Origin: Mycolicibacterium pulveris
GTDB taxonomy: Bacteria > Actinomycetota > Actinomycetes > Mycobacteriales > Mycobacteriaceae
Direction: 5' to 3'
DNA: 64,000 nt
Assembly (NCBI RefSeq): GCF_010725725.1
Contig: NZ_AP022599.1
Span: 744,001 to 808,000, forward strand
The notes beneath the pieces are model-generated. The model worked only from the letters and a program-made list of their open reading frames with translations. It did no database searches and was not told where the DNA came from. Positions within the stretch are counted from its first letter, which is position 1. The number at the start of each line of letters is the position of its first letter. The translations under genes were made by a program, and so were the position numbers. Of the stretch, positions 29,417 to 40,821 are shown piece by piece.

Positions 29417-29463
29417 GGCCACCGCCGAAGCTTATGGATCATGGCGACCGAAGAGCGGTGACA

Positions 29464-30150
29464 TCACGGCGGTCCGGCCTTGTACCCCACTCCTCGAATG
29501 GTCAACACCACCTGCGGGTTCTCCGGGTCCTTCTCGACCTTGGCGCGCAACCGCTGAACATGGACGTTCACCAGCCGGGTGTCGGCGGGGTGCCGGTAGC
29601 CCCACACCTGTTCGAGCAGCACGTCTCGAGTAAACACCTGCCGCGGTTTGCGCGCCAACGCCACCAACAGGTCGAACTCCAGCGGCGTCAGGGAGATCTG
29701 CTCGCCCTGCCGGGTCACCTTGTGAGCGGGCACATCGATGTCGACGTCGCCGATCGAGAGCATCTCGGCCGGCTCGTCCTCGTTGCGGCGCAACCGGGCG
29801 CGCACCCGGGCGACCAACTCCTTGGGCTTGAACGGCTTCATGACGTAGTCGTCGGCGCCCGACTCCAGGCCCAACACCACGTCCACGGTGTCCGTCTTGG
29901 CCGTCAGCATCACGATCGGCACGCCCGAATCCGCGCGCAGCACGCGGCACACGTCGATGCCGTTCATGCCGGGGAGCATCAAGTCCAGCAACACCAGATC
30001 GGGCCGTAGTTCACGGACCGCGGTGAGCGCCTGTGTGCCGTCACCGATGACCGCGGTGTCGAACCCCTCTCCGCGCAGCACGATGGTGAGCATCTCCGCC
30101 AGCGACGGATCGTCGTCGACAACCAGAATCCTTTGCCTCATGGTGTCCAT
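29464..30150 (-). CDS. mtrA: MtrA, essential response regulator
   Basis: The 228-residue OmpR/PhoB-family regulator has the receiver domain with acidic pocket ILVVDDD, phospho-acceptor Asp in LVLLDLMLPGMNG and switch Lys in MKPFKPKEL, and a winged-helix DNA-binding domain (RDVLLEQVWGYRHPADTRLV). It is near-identical to M. tuberculosis MtrA and the same length when begun at ATG 30150 (MDTMRQRIL). It controls dnaA, ripA and other cell-cycle and wall genes. First gene of mtrA-mtrB-lpqB-comF. Confidence 0.98.
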   Translation of the reverse strand: MDTMRQRILVVDDDPSLAEMLTIVLRGEGFDTAVIGDGTQALTAVRELRPDLVLLDLMLPGMNGIDVCRVLRADSGVPIVMLTAKTDTVDVVLGLESGADDYVMKPFKPKELVARVRARLRRNEDEPAEMLSIGDVDIDVPAHKVTRQGEQISLTPLEFDLLVALARKPRQVFTRDVLLEQVWGYRHPADTRLVNVHVQRLRAKVEKDPENPQVVLTIRGVGYKAGPP

Positions 30151-30220
30151 GGTGTCACCAAATCGCGACAAAGCCCGGCTACCACGCGGGCGTTTTGCGC
30201 GTTGGCCAGGGGGCGCGAAC

Positions 30221-30282
30221 CGCGAAACCGACGTTTTGGTGGATTTCCACCGGGGCCGAACCGCCAAAGCGTCGGTTTCGCG
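30221..30282. repeat. 62-bp palindrome between tmk and mtrA
   Basis: CGCGAAACCGACG (30221-30233) pairs perfectly with CGTCGGTTTCGCG (30270-30282), and the stem continues imperfectly (TTTTGGTGG with CCGCCAAAG). It ends 2 bp before the tmk stop codon, so on the minus strand it forms a hairpin immediately after tmk: probable terminator that insulates mtrA from upstream transcription. Confidence 0.85.
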
Positions 30283-30284
30283 CG

Positions 30285-30911
30285 TTAGCCCAGTCCGTCA
30301 GCCAGGGCTGCCGCATCCACGTCGGGGCCGGCGACCAGCCACCGGCCGCACCAGTCCGTCGCGGCCAGCGCGGCGTACACATCGGAGGTGCGTTGCTGCA
30401 GCCCGCCGTCGCGCTCGTAGGCGTCCCTGGCGCGGTCGGCCTCGGTGTTGGCCCGGTGTTCCGCACGCTCGGCGGCCAGCTCGGTCGGCACGGCCAGCAG
30501 CACCTGCCAGTCCGGCGCGGGCAGCTTCAGCCGGCCGTACTCGAGCTCACGCACCCACGCGACGACGTCGCCGTCGACGCCCTGGTGCAGCCGCGCGGCG
30601 CTGTAGGCGGCGTTGGACGCCACGTAGCGGTCCAGGATCACCACGTCGTGGGCGGCGCGCAGGTCGGCGATCTCTGTGCGGGCGCCTGCGCGGTCCAGGG
30701 CGAACAGCACAGCCATCGCATAGACCGACTCCGCGAGATCGCCGTGGCCGCCGTGCAGCGCCTCGGCGGCCAGGTCGGCTTCCACCGACCGCCCGTAGCG
30801 GGGGAAGTCGAGGGTGGCGACCGTCCTGCCCGCGCCCTCGAACGCGGCGCGCAGCCCGTTGGTCAGGGTGCGTTTGCCCGCGCCGTCGACTCCCTCGATC
30901 ACGATGAGCAC
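30285..30911 (-). CDS. tmk: Thymidylate kinase
   Basis: The 208-residue enzyme phosphorylates dTMP to dTDP. P-loop GVDGAGKRT, the DFPRYGRS dTMP-binding motif and DRYVASNAAYSAARLHQG are conserved, in the form characteristic of mycobacterial TMPK (Rv3247c, 214 residues). GTG at 30911 (MLIVIEGVDG) is the start by family alignment. It lies upstream of mtrA on the same strand but is separated by a large palindrome. Confidence 0.96.
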   Translation of the reverse strand: MLIVIEGVDGAGKRTLTNGLRAAFEGAGRTVATLDFPRYGRSVEADLAAEALHGGHGDLAESVYAMAVLFALDRAGARTEIADLRAAHDVVILDRYVASNAAYSAARLHQGVDGDVVAWVRELEYGRLKLPAPDWQVLLAVPTELAAERAEHRANTEADRARDAYERDGGLQQRTSDVYAALAATDWCGRWLVAGPDVDAAALADGLG

Positions 30912-31004
30912 GCGGCGAGCGTAACGGGCGCCGCCGCCGATGAGTTTGGCCGACACCGCGGGTCTGTCCCGGTGATGCCGTCGACCTCGAGGAGAACAAC
31001 ACCG

Positions 31005-31684
31005 ATGACCACACATCCGGTCGGCACGCGAGAGCAGTGGCGCGTCGCCTACGAGCGGCAGCTGGCCAAGGAGAAGGAGCTGACCCGGCGCGCCACCGAG
31101 CTGGCCGCGGAGCGTCAGGCCCTGCCCTGGGTGCGGGTGGACAAGCAGTACGTGTTCGACACCACGGCCGGCCCGCGCACGCTGGCCGAGCTGTTCGACG
31201 GCCGCTCCCAACTGATCGTGCGGCATTTCATGCACGGCCCGAAGACGCCCGAGGGCTGCCCGGGCTGCACCTTCGAGACCGACAACCTGGTCGGCGCGGT
31301 GCCGCACCTGGCGCACCGCGACGTGACGTTTCTGCTGTCGTCACGCTCGCCGCTGCCGCTGCTCACCGCGTACAAGCAGCGGATGGGCTGGGACATCGAG
31401 TGGGTGTCGTCGGGCGGTAGCGACTTCGACGCCGACTTCTTCGAGTACATGCACGTTCCGACACCGCGCCGCGACTACGGGTCGGGCAGCGGCAGCATGC
31501 TCGACGTCATGGAGCTGATGGCGCTGAGTTGTTTCGCGCTGGAGGACGGGGTCGTCTACCACACGTATTCGACCTACGACCGCGGCACCGAGGCGCTCAA
31601 CGCGACGTGGCAGCTGCTGGACCGGGCACCCAAAGGACGCGGCACCGACTTCTCCGACTGGCCCCGCAAACGCGACGAGTACCC

Positions 31685-31688
<4 letters not shown>
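31005..31688 (+). CDS. DUF899 thioredoxin-like protein
   Basis: The 227-residue protein matches the DUF899 family: N-terminal helical [23 protein letters not shown], then [40 protein letters not shown] with a CPGC pair resembling a thioredoxin-type motif, and C-terminal [20 protein letters not shown]. Function is unknown; a redox role is suggested by the fold. GAGGAG lies about 11 nt before ATG 31005. It opens the accessory island between tmk and sahH. The stop TAA overlaps the stop TAG of the convergent aconitase fragment in CTAA. Confidence 0.88.
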
Positions 31689-32834
<1,146 letters not shown>

Positions 32835-32836
32835 GG

Positions 32837-33121
32837 ATGGTCGGCCGGTGGGGCATGTCCGAACGGATCGGACCGGTGTCGGTCTTTCCGAAGGAGGGCG
32901 ATCCGCGCATGGCCGGCGTCTCGGACTCGATGCTGGGCGCGGTCGACCAGGAAGTCCGCCGGCTCATCGACGACTGCTACGCTGAAGCGCGAGAGTTGTT
33001 GCGTAACAACAGGGATCGACTTGACAGCATCGTCGCGGAGCTGCTCGTACACGAGACGCTCGACGAGAACGCGGTGTACGCGGCCGCGGGCATCTCCCGG
33101 GAGGCCGTCGTTCGGGCCTGA
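32837..33121 (+). pseudogene. FtsH protease C-terminal fragment
   Basis: The 94-codon stretch [20 protein letters not shown] ... GDPRMAGVS ... [19 protein letters not shown] ... LLVHETLDENAVYAAAGI matches the end of the M41 peptidase domain of an FtsH-like AAA protease. The AAA module and the HExxH zinc site are absent, so it cannot be an active protease. Its left boundary coincides within a few bases with the left-truncated aconitase fragment on the other strand. It might still be translated from ATG 32837, but no ribosome binding site is evident. Confidence 0.82.
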
Positions 33122-33130
33122 CGCCGACGG

Positions 33131-34027
33131 TCACCCGCGCGCGGCGCCGACCAGCGCCCGCACGGCCGGCGCCACCTCGGCGGCGAAACGTTCGGTGGTG
33201 GCGGTGTCATCGGATGCCAGGATGAAGGCGCTGATGCCGTACGTGAGCGCGACGTCGGCGAGTTCCTCGGCCCACTGCTGCGGCGGCCCTTGCAGGAAGC
33301 CGGATCCGGTCGCGGTGAAGCGGCCGCCGATGTTGAGCATGCGACGGATCGCGTCGAGCGGGCGGCCCGCCCCTGCGGCGGCGGCGTCGATGTGCTCGTT
33401 CATCTCGCGCAGGTCGGCGACGCCGCCCGAGAGGTACTGGACCGAGGGCACCCAACCGTCGGCGTGGCACCCGATGAGGCGCAGCATCCGCGGCTTGTAG
33501 GCGCCAACCCAGATGCCGATGTCATGGGCGGGGGCGGGCCCGCGTTTGGCCCCCTCGACGCGGTAGTGCTCGCCCGTGACGATCAACGGACGCTTGGTGT
33601 CGACGTCCCAGATGCCGCGGACGACCGCGATGGCTTCCTCGAGCGCCTCGACCGATTCCGCGGGTGTCCGTCTCGGCCCACCCATGGCGACGACGCCGTC
33701 CCAGAACGCCCCGGCCCCGATGCCGAGTTCGACGCGTCCGCCGCTGAGCAGGTCCAGCGAGGCGACGGCACGGGCCAGCCCGGCCGGCGGGCGCAGCGGC
33801 AGGTTTGTCACGTTGAGGGCGAGCCGGACACGTTCGGTGCGTGCGGCGACGTAGGACATCAGGGTCCAGGCGTCATGGAACCTCGCGACGTAGGGGTGGT
33901 CCTGGAAGGTCACCAGGTCCAGGCCGGCGCGGTCGGCCACGACGACCTGCTCGACGGCTTGCCCGGCGGGGTTGTTCACCGGGGTGACGAAGGTGCCGAA
34001 GAGCAGGTCGTGTCCGTAATCGCCCAT
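33131..34027 (-). CDS. LLM-class F420-dependent (luciferase-like) oxidoreductase
   Basis: The 298-residue TIM-barrel protein has family features: FGTFVTPVNNPAGQAVEQVV at the start, RVRLALNVTNLPLRPPAGLA, DLLSGGRVELGIGAGAFWDG, and IGIWVGAYKPRMLRLIGCHADGW. Mycobacterial members commonly use deazaflavin F420, whose synthesis genes fbiA-fbiB are in this window, though FMN cannot be excluded. The substrate is unknown. ATG 34027. It converges with the FtsH fragment 9 bp away. Confidence 0.9.
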   Translation of the reverse strand: MGDYGHDLLFGTFVTPVNNPAGQAVEQVVVADRAGLDLVTFQDHPYVARFHDAWTLMSYVAARTERVRLALNVTNLPLRPPAGLARAVASLDLLSGGRVELGIGAGAFWDGVVAMGGPRRTPAESVEALEEAIAVVRGIWDVDTKRPLIVTGEHYRVEGAKRGPAPAHDIGIWVGAYKPRMLRLIGCHADGWVPSVQYLSGGVADLREMNEHIDAAAAGAGRPLDAIRRMLNIGGRFTATGSGFLQGPPQQWAEELADVALTYGISAFILASDDTATTERFAAEVAPAVRALVGAARG

Positions 34028-34225
34028 ACCGCATTGTGTTCCTCAATCTCTCGCCGGTAAACGCATCTGCCGGTGACACGCCGAATCGGATCCGTCTGCG
34101 GCACATCGCGTCTGGACCACGCTGCGACGGAGGGGGAACCGCTCTGTTTGGTCGTTGCCCGTGCGGGTACCTCGGCAACATCCGGCCGGCCCCGGTGTTT
34201 GCCGATCGAACCCTAGGAGTGCCGC

Positions 34226-34747
34226 ATGCTCGAATGGCAATCGATCTTCGTTCCCGCGCTGCCGTTGCTGGAGGGCGCCGTGCGGGGCACCGTCATGTTT
34301 TTTGCGCTGCTCGCCCTGATGCGCATCGCCGGACAGCGCGAGTCCGGCGGTCTCGGTGTCACCGACGTGCTGATCATCGTGCTGGTCGCCGAGGCCGCGG
34401 CGCCTGCGCTGTACACGCAGGATTCGACATTGACCGACAGCTTGATCGTCATCGTCACGATCGTGTTCTGGAGCGTCGCCGTCGACGCGATTTCCTATCG
34501 CCTTCCGGTCTTTTCCCATCTCGTGAAGGCACGCCCCAAACCGTTGATCCGTGACGGCCAGCTTTGTCGGCGCACCATGCATCGGGAGTTCCTGAGCCGC
34601 GAAGAGGTCGAGTCACAGCTGCGGCTACACGGCATCCAGGACATGTCCCGCGTTCAGCAGGCCTATCTCGAGCCGAACGGAATGATCAGCGTGCTCACCC
34701 GCGACGGCGAGGGAAACGCCCCGGTCGAAAAGCCCGAAGCGCTGTGA
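34226..34747 (+). CDS. DUF421 (YetF-like) membrane protein
   Basis: The 173-residue protein has three membrane helices in the first 90 residues (AVRGTVMFFALLALMRIAG, GVTDVLIIVLVAEAAAPAL, SLIVIVTIVFWSVAVDAIS) and a cytosolic C-terminal domain with SREEVESQLRLHGIQDMSRV, as in the DUF421/YetF family. AGGAG lies about 7 nt before ATG 34226. Function unknown; in spore formers relatives affect germination membranes. Confidence 0.88.
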   Translation: MLEWQSIFVPALPLLEGAVRGTVMFFALLALMRIAGQRESGGLGVTDVLIIVLVAEAAAPALYTQDSTLTDSLIVIVTIVFWSVAVDAISYRLPVFSHLVKARPKPLIRDGQLCRRTMHREFLSREEVESQLRLHGIQDMSRVQQAYLEPNGMISVLTRDGEGNAPVEKPEAL

Positions 34748-34754
34748 AAAGCAC

Positions 34755-35144
34755 CTACCGGCTGAGCGTTTTGGCCTTCAGCGTTTCAAATTCGGCCTGG
34801 GTGATGGCCCCTGAGTCCAAAAGCGCTTTGGCATCGGCGATTTCCTGCGCCGGCGACCGACCGGCCACCTCACGGATGTAGTCGTCGGTCTCCGTCTTCG
34901 CGCGGGCCGCGGCCTCGCGTGCGCGTGCTGCCATGCCCTTGCCACGCGCGATCAGGTACACCAGTGCCGTCAGCCAGGGGAAGAGGATCAGGAAGAACAC
35001 CCAGATCGCCTTGATCCAGCCCGAGGTGGTGTGGTCACGCCAGAAGAGGTCGACCAGTATCTGAAACAGCACGATCAAATACGCGATCCACGCGAAGATT
35101 ACGAAAAAGTGCCACAAGAAATCCCAGGACGCGCCCCAGTCCAT
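34755..35144 (-). CDS. PLDc_N and SHOCT domain membrane protein
   Basis: The 129-residue protein has two helices of the PLDc_N type (HFFVIFAWIAYLIVLFQILVD and AIWVFFLILFPWLTALVYLI), a basic linker (GKGMAARAREAAARAK) and a C-terminal SHOCT domain (AQEIADAKALLDSGAITQAE-FETLKAKTL). SHOCT domains are short oligomerisation motifs. Common, uncharacterised actinobacterial family. It converges on the DUF421 gene with a 7-bp gap. Confidence 0.88.
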   Translation of the reverse strand: MDWGASWDFLWHFFVIFAWIAYLIVLFQILVDLFWRDHTTSGWIKAIWVFFLILFPWLTALVYLIARGKGMAARAREAAARAKTETDDYIREVAGRSPAQEIADAKALLDSGAITQAEFETLKAKTLSR

Positions 35145-35258
35145 CGCCGCTCCTCGCTATCGGTTCGCGAACTCTGTTACGCAGGTAGTCAAGCACGCCG
35201 CCGTCGATAAGACGCCGATTTCCCGGCACAGTCGCTCCGTCGCGGCGATAATTCCCAG

Positions 35259-36695
35259 GTGCCCCGGGTGCGCGCACCTCGACGTATCGGCGTATTGATC
35301 GCCGCGACGGGCTTGGCGCTGGGCTCGGCGTGCGGGACGGCGCCGACCGAGCTCACCGACCCGTTCGAGGTGGCAGGCATGCGCGTCACCGATGGCCCCT
35401 CGGGGTTGAAAGCCGGGGCGCCGAAACCGTCGCGGTCGGTGACCAACACAGACCGCGGCCAGATCGATCTGCTTGCGGTCCAGGCGGTCAGCGATGTCGA
35501 GGACTACTGGGCCGGCGCCTTCGACGACACGTTCGGAACGGCGTTCACACCGGTGCGCCAGCTGGTGTCCTGGCACGCCGAACAACGCGGCGCCGCGGTG
35601 ACGTTCTGTGGTCAGTCGACCTCGGGACTGGTGAACGCCGAGTTCTGTCCGCCGGACAGTTCAATCGGCTGAAACCGTGGTGTCCTGCTGCCATCGCTGA
35701 AGCAGTCCTACGGGGAGATGGCGGTCGCCATGGTGCTGGCGCACGAGTACGGCCATTCGGTGCAACACCAAGCCGAGCTGAACCCTCGGAACACCTCGAC
35801 GCTGGTGGCCGAGCAACAGGCCGACTGCTTCGCAGGGGCCTACATGCGCTGGGTCGCCGCGGGCGATTCGCGTCGTTTCACGCTGTCCACCGGTAACGGC
35901 CTGAATGCCCTTCTGGCCAGCGTGATCTCGTTTCGGGACCCGCTGCTGAGAGGCAACACGGTGGTGTCTCGCGGCGGCGAGCACGGATCGGCGTTCGAAC
36001 GAATCTCGGCTTTCCAGTTCGGGTTCACCGACGGACCGGCGACGTGTAAGGGCATCGACGAGGAGGAGATCGTCGAGCGACGCGGTGATCTGCCGGTTGT
36101 CCTGCAGCGCAACGAGACTGGGAACTGGCCGGTGTCGCGAGAGTCGGTGAGGTCGGTGATCGCCGCGATGAACATCTTGTTCCAGCCAGCGGTGCCACCG
36201 CGACTGACCCTCGATGCCGCCGCGGCGGCCAGGTGTCCCGACGCCCGGCCCACCCCGCCCGTCTCGTTCTGCCCCGACACCAACACCATCGCCGTCGACC
36301 TCGCCGGGTTGAAGAAGCTCGGCGCCGCCCGTACCGGCCCGACAGGCTTGACGGGCGACAACACCGCCTACTCCGTGTTGATCTCGCGCTACATGTTGGC
36401 GATGCAGCACGCCGTGGGCCTCCCGCTGGACACCCCCGAAGCGGGTTTGCGCACGGCGTGCCTGACCGGCGTGGCCACCAGAAAGCTTGCCCGCCAGGTG
36501 GACACACCGGACGGCAACACCGTCGCGTTGACTGCGGGCGATCTCGACGAAGCCGTCGCGGGTCTGCTCACCAACGGCCTGGCGGCCAGCGACGTCAACG
36601 GTCAGGCAGCGACAGCCGGGTTCGCCCGCATCGACGCGTTTCGCACCGGGGTGCTCGGCGACAACAAGGACGCCTGCTTCAACCGCTTCCCCTGA
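35259..36695 (+). pseudogene. Neutral zinc metallopeptidase gene interrupted by an in-frame TGA
   Basis: One continuous reading frame encodes a secreted neutral zinc metallopeptidase: lipoprotein-like signal peptide (VLIAATGLALGSAC), central domain, zinc motif HEYGH in AMVLAHEYGHSVQHQ, AEQQADCFAGAY (second metal-ligand region), and a long C-terminal domain ending ACFNRFP. Codon 138 (35670-35672) is TGA where relatives have Trp (family pattern IxWxRGVLLPSL), a single TGG-to-TGA change. Everything else is intact, so the lesion is recent, a sequencing error, or tolerated by readthrough. The GTG start at 35259 follows GATAAT with a 6-nt gap (leaderless). Confidence 0.85.
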
Positions 36696-36736
36696 CCCGC
36701 GGACCGGCGGGCCGGCCGAGAAGTCGTGAAGACCCC

Positions 36737-36764
36737 CGAAAACCGCTGAAATAGGGGGTTTTCG
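36737..36764. terminator. Bidirectional terminator hairpin
   Basis: CGAAAACC (36737-36744) pairs with GGTTTTCG (36757-36764), with an additional alternative pairing of ACCCCC with GGGGGT. It lies between the convergent metallopeptidase and sahH genes and can work in both directions. Confidence 0.7.
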
Positions 36765-36791
36765 CGTCTGCTCGGCAGTATCAGGCGGGAC

Positions 36792-38261
<1,470 letters not shown>

Positions 38262-38328
38262 GGAGCTCTCTTCCTGGGCACGCAGTTATCTAGCGCTTGT
38301 ACGTTAATCTGCCCGGCCAGCGTCGTCG

Positions 38329-38961
38329 CTATTCGGTTGCGATCACACCGTAGCGCTCAGCGGCAGGTGTAAGCAGCCTAGCCAAGTCGGCCGCGACGTC
38401 GCGATCTGCCTCCGGCGGCATGGAAATGTAGCTCATCGCCAGCCGGACGATCGCGCGCGCCAGAATGCCGGCGTCGTCCTCGCTGCACGTCACCCAGCTG
38501 TGCATGAGCGTCGCGGTCAGCCGCTCCGCGCAATGGCTGATGATCGGCCCGCTGTCGGTGGTGATGAGCTGCAGCAGATCGGGCTTGATGGCGCCGGTCA
38601 GCAGCGACATCACCAACGGGTCGGCGGCCGACTCGATGAAGAAGTCGCGGAACCCCTGCAGGAACGCGGCGTAGACGTCGCCGACGTTGCCCTCGACCGC
38701 GTAGTCGATCTGGTCGACGAGCCGGTCGGCCAACCGCAGCGCATAGGCCTGGGCCAGGCCCTGGCGCGAACCGAACTCGTTGTAGATGGTCTGACGGCTG
38801 ATTCCGGCGGCGCTGGCCACGTGCGCCAGCGTGATCGCCGACCAGTCGCGGGTGAGCAGCAGGTCTCGCATGCCGTCCAGAATCGAGTCGCGCAGCAGCA
38901 CCCGCGACGCTTCGGCGTACGGGACGCGCTGCTCGGGTCGCCTCGTGCGCGGTGCGTTCAC
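38329..38961 (-). CDS. alkX: TetR-family repressor of the alkane hydroxylase operon (AlkX-like)
   Basis: The roughly 210-residue TetR protein has the HTH segment ITLAHVASAAGISRQTIYNE and a long ligand-binding domain (FLQGFRDFFIESAADPLVMS). It is the last gene of alkB-rubA-rubB-tetR, matching Rv3249c and the AlkX regulators of alkane degraders, which repress alkB until fatty acids or alkanes are present. GTG 38961 is preferred on length; GTG 39045 overlaps the rubB stop (GTGA) and would add 28 residues. A 12-bp palindrome in the alkB promoter is its likely operator. Confidence 0.9.
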   Translation of the reverse strand: MNAPRTRRPEQRVPYAEASRVLLRDSILDGMRDLLLTRDWSAITLAHVASAAGISRQTIYNEFGSRQGLAQAYALRLADRLVDQIDYAVEGNVGDVYAAFLQGFRDFFIESAADPLVMSLLTGAIKPDLLQLITTDSGPIISHCAERLTATLMHSWVTCSEDDAGILARAIVRLAMSYISMPPEADRDVAADLARLLTPAAERYGVIATE

Positions 38962-39041
38962 ACGCGCGAGACTATCCGTTTCCGTCGCCCCGCTGGTCCT
39001 GGTCACATTTTTCGCCGCGGCCGCGCCCGTGCGCAGCGCGG

Positions 39042-39221
39042 TCACGGACGTGACACTTCCACCATCTCGAAGTCGGACTTGGCCGCGCCGCAGTCAGGGC
39101 AACTCCAATCGTCGGGGATGTCGGCCCAGCGGGTGCCCGGGGCGATCCCGTCCTCGGGCCAGCCCTTGGCCTCGTCGTATTCGAACCCGCACTGTGCGCA
39201 GACGAACAGTTTGTAGTCCAT
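39042..39221 (-). CDS. rubB: Rubredoxin (RubB)
   Basis: The 59-residue rubredoxin carries one iron bound by two CxxC pairs, CAQCG near the N-terminus and CPDCG near the C-terminus, with the aromatic core YDEAKG and DDWSCPDC. It passes electrons from rubredoxin reductase to AlkB. ATG 39221 has an excellent ribosome binding site (GGGAGAGG, about 3-8 nt away). It lies 42 bp downstream of rubA. Confidence 0.95.
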   Translation of the reverse strand: MDYKLFVCAQCGFEYDEAKGWPEDGIAPGTRWADIPDDWSCPDCGAAKSDFEMVEVSRP

Positions 39222-39263
39222 TACCTCTCCCTTTGACTCCTTTGACGTCGTGCTCGCGCTGCA

Positions 39264-39428
39264 TCAACCCACGGGTTCGAAGTCGACCTTCTCGCGCACC
39301 GCGCAGTCCGGGCAGCACCAGTCGTCGGGGACGTCGGTAAACGGTGTACCGGCCGGGAACCCTTCGCGCGGTTCGCCTTTGGCCTCGTCGTAGACGTAGT
39401 CGCACCCCGGGCACCGGTAGGCGCTCAT
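39264..39428 (-). CDS. rubA: Rubredoxin (RubA)
   Basis: The 54-residue rubredoxin MSAYRCPGCDYVYDEAKGEP has both iron-ligand pairs (CPGC and CPDC) and the conserved DDWCCPDCAVREKVDFEPV end. The ATG at 39428 overlaps the alkB stop as ATGA, so it is translationally coupled to the hydroxylase it serves. Two consecutive rubredoxins of the alkane type are usual in mycobacterial and rhodococcal alk operons. Confidence 0.96.
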   Translation of the reverse strand: MSAYRCPGCDYVYDEAKGEPREGFPAGTPFTDVPDDWCCPDCAVREKVDFEPVG

Positions 39429-40642
39429 ACGGTGAGTCCGTACTTGGCCAGCACCTTGTCCCGCACTCGCGGATGGATGTTGACCCGGGTGAGGTCGCCG
39501 TCGTAGTGGGCGAGCACCCGGTGGTCCATCACCTTGCGCCACAGCGGCGGGAAGTACGTCAGCGCGATCATCGAGGCATAGCCGCTGGGCAGGTTCGGCG
39601 CCCCGTCCATGCTGCGCAGCGTCTGGTAGCGCCGGGTCGGGTTGGCGTGGTGATCGCTGTGCCGCTGCAGGTGGTACAGGAACAGGTTGGTGACGATGTG
39701 GTCGGAGTTCCAGCTGTGCTCCGGCGTGCAGCGCTCGTAGCGGCCGCTGTCGAGCTTCTGCCGCAGCAGGCCGTAATGCTCGAGATAGTTGACCGTCTCC
39801 AGCAGCGTGAACCCGAACACCGCCGAGATCACGATGTAGGGAATCAACCCCCAACCGAACACCGCGATCAACGCGCCGTAGAAGACGATCGACATCGCCC
39901 ACGCGTTGAGCACGTCGTTGGACGGGTGCCACTTGCTCTTTCCGGCCCGCTCCAGCCGCTTGGCCTCCAGCTGCCACGCCGACTTCAGCGAACCGATGAC
40001 GCTGCGCGGCAAGAACTCCCAGAACGTCTCACCGAATCGGGCCGACGCCGGATCCTCCGGGGTGGCGACCCGGACGTGGTGGCCGCGGTTGTGTTCGATG
40101 TAGAAGTGCCCGTAGCAGGTCTGGGCCAACGTGATCTTGCTCAGCCACCGCTCCAGCGAGTCCTTTTTGTGGCCCAGTTCGTGCGCGGTGTTGATGCCGA
40201 CGCCGCCGAGGACGCCGACCGATAGGGCCAGGCCGATCTTGGCGGGCCAGCCCAGCCCGCCGTCGAATCCCAGCCAGCTCAGGTCGGTGGCGGTGAACAG
40301 GTACGCGCCGAAGATCACGCTGGCGTACTGGAACGGGATGTAGGCGTAGGTGCAGTAGCGGTAGTACTTGTCGTTCTCCAGCCGCTCCATCACCTCATCG
40401 GGCGGGTTCTGCCCGTCGGGCCCGAACTTGAGGTCCAACGCCGGCAGCAGAAGGTACAGCAGGATCGGGCCGATCCAGAACGGCACCTGCGCGGCGGCAT
40501 GCCAACCCCACTGGTTGAACGCCCACACCAGCGGCAGCATGACGAACAGCGCCGTCGGCGCGATCAACCCCATCAGCCACAGGTAGCGCTTCTTGTCGCG
40601 CCACTCCTCGGCGCGCTGGGGGTGGGACATCTGTGTGGTCAC
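39425..40642 (-). CDS. alkB: Alkane 1-monooxygenase AlkB
   Basis: The 405-residue membrane diiron hydroxylase oxidises n-alkanes to 1-alkanols. Histidine motifs: HELGHK, EHNRGHHVRVATPEDPASAR, LQRHSDHHANPTRRYQTLR, and the HYG box NYLEHYGLLRQ typical of AlkB. Six membrane helices are visible. GTG at 40642 is supported by AGGAGG 7 nt upstream. Operon alkB-rubA-rubB-tetR with promoter at 40685-40718. Orthologue of Rv3252c. Confidence 0.97.
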   Translation of the reverse strand: MTTQMSHPQRAEEWRDKKRYLWLMGLIAPTALFVMLPLVWAFNQWGWHAAAQVPFWIGPILLYLLLPALDLKFGPDGQNPPDEVMERLENDKYYRYCTYAYIPFQYASVIFGAYLFTATDLSWLGFDGGLGWPAKIGLALSVGVLGGVGINTAHELGHKKDSLERWLSKITLAQTCYGHFYIEHNRGHHVRVATPEDPASARFGETFWEFLPRSVIGSLKSAWQLEAKRLERAGKSKWHPSNDVLNAWAMSIVFYGALIAVFGWGLIPYIVISAVFGFTLLETVNYLEHYGLLRQKLDSGRYERCTPEHSWNSDHIVTNLFLYHLQRHSDHHANPTRRYQTLRSMDGAPNLPSGYASMIALTYFPPLWRKVMDHRVLAHYDGDLTRVNIHPRVRDKVLAKYGLTV

Positions 40643-40684
40643 TACGTGCCTCCTGAAGTGAGTGCCATCACGTCACTGCGCTTG

Positions 40685-40718
40685 ACTATAGCGGTGCATT
40701 TGTCAGATGTCTAGACAT
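40685..40718 (-). promoter_or_regulatory. alkB promoter with palindromic operator
   Basis: On the minus strand TAGACA (40713-40708, -35) and TATAGT (40690-40685, -10) are separated by 17 nt. The -35 lies in a perfect 12-bp palindrome ATGTCTAGACAT (40707-40718), the likely binding site of the operon's own TetR repressor. The leader is about 35 nt and contains AGGAGG. Confidence 0.75.
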
Positions 40719-40761
40719 ATACGTGTTGTTTGTAAACTAACGCGGAGGTGGCATGTCTTAG

Positions 40762-40800
40762 CTGGTTGATCCCGCGCATCAGGTGAGGGCGATCAACCAG
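40762..40800 (-). terminator. Terminator hairpin after the amino-acid permease gene
   Basis: CTGGTTGATC (40762-40771) and GATCAACCAG (40791-40800) form a perfect 10-bp stem, located 22 bp past the permease stop on the minus strand and before the alkB promoter. Confidence 0.7.
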
Positions 40801-40821
40801 TTAGTGGCAACACGTCGCTGA

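Noticed and set aside
27653..29461. About 600-codon open frame opposite mtrB
   Set aside because: Same reason: complementary-frame artefact over a conserved kinase gene.
38262..38328. Possible S-adenosylhomocysteine riboswitch before sahH
   Set aside because: The spacer is only 67 bp and lacks a recognisable conserved riboswitch core; only a GC-rich stretch is visible.
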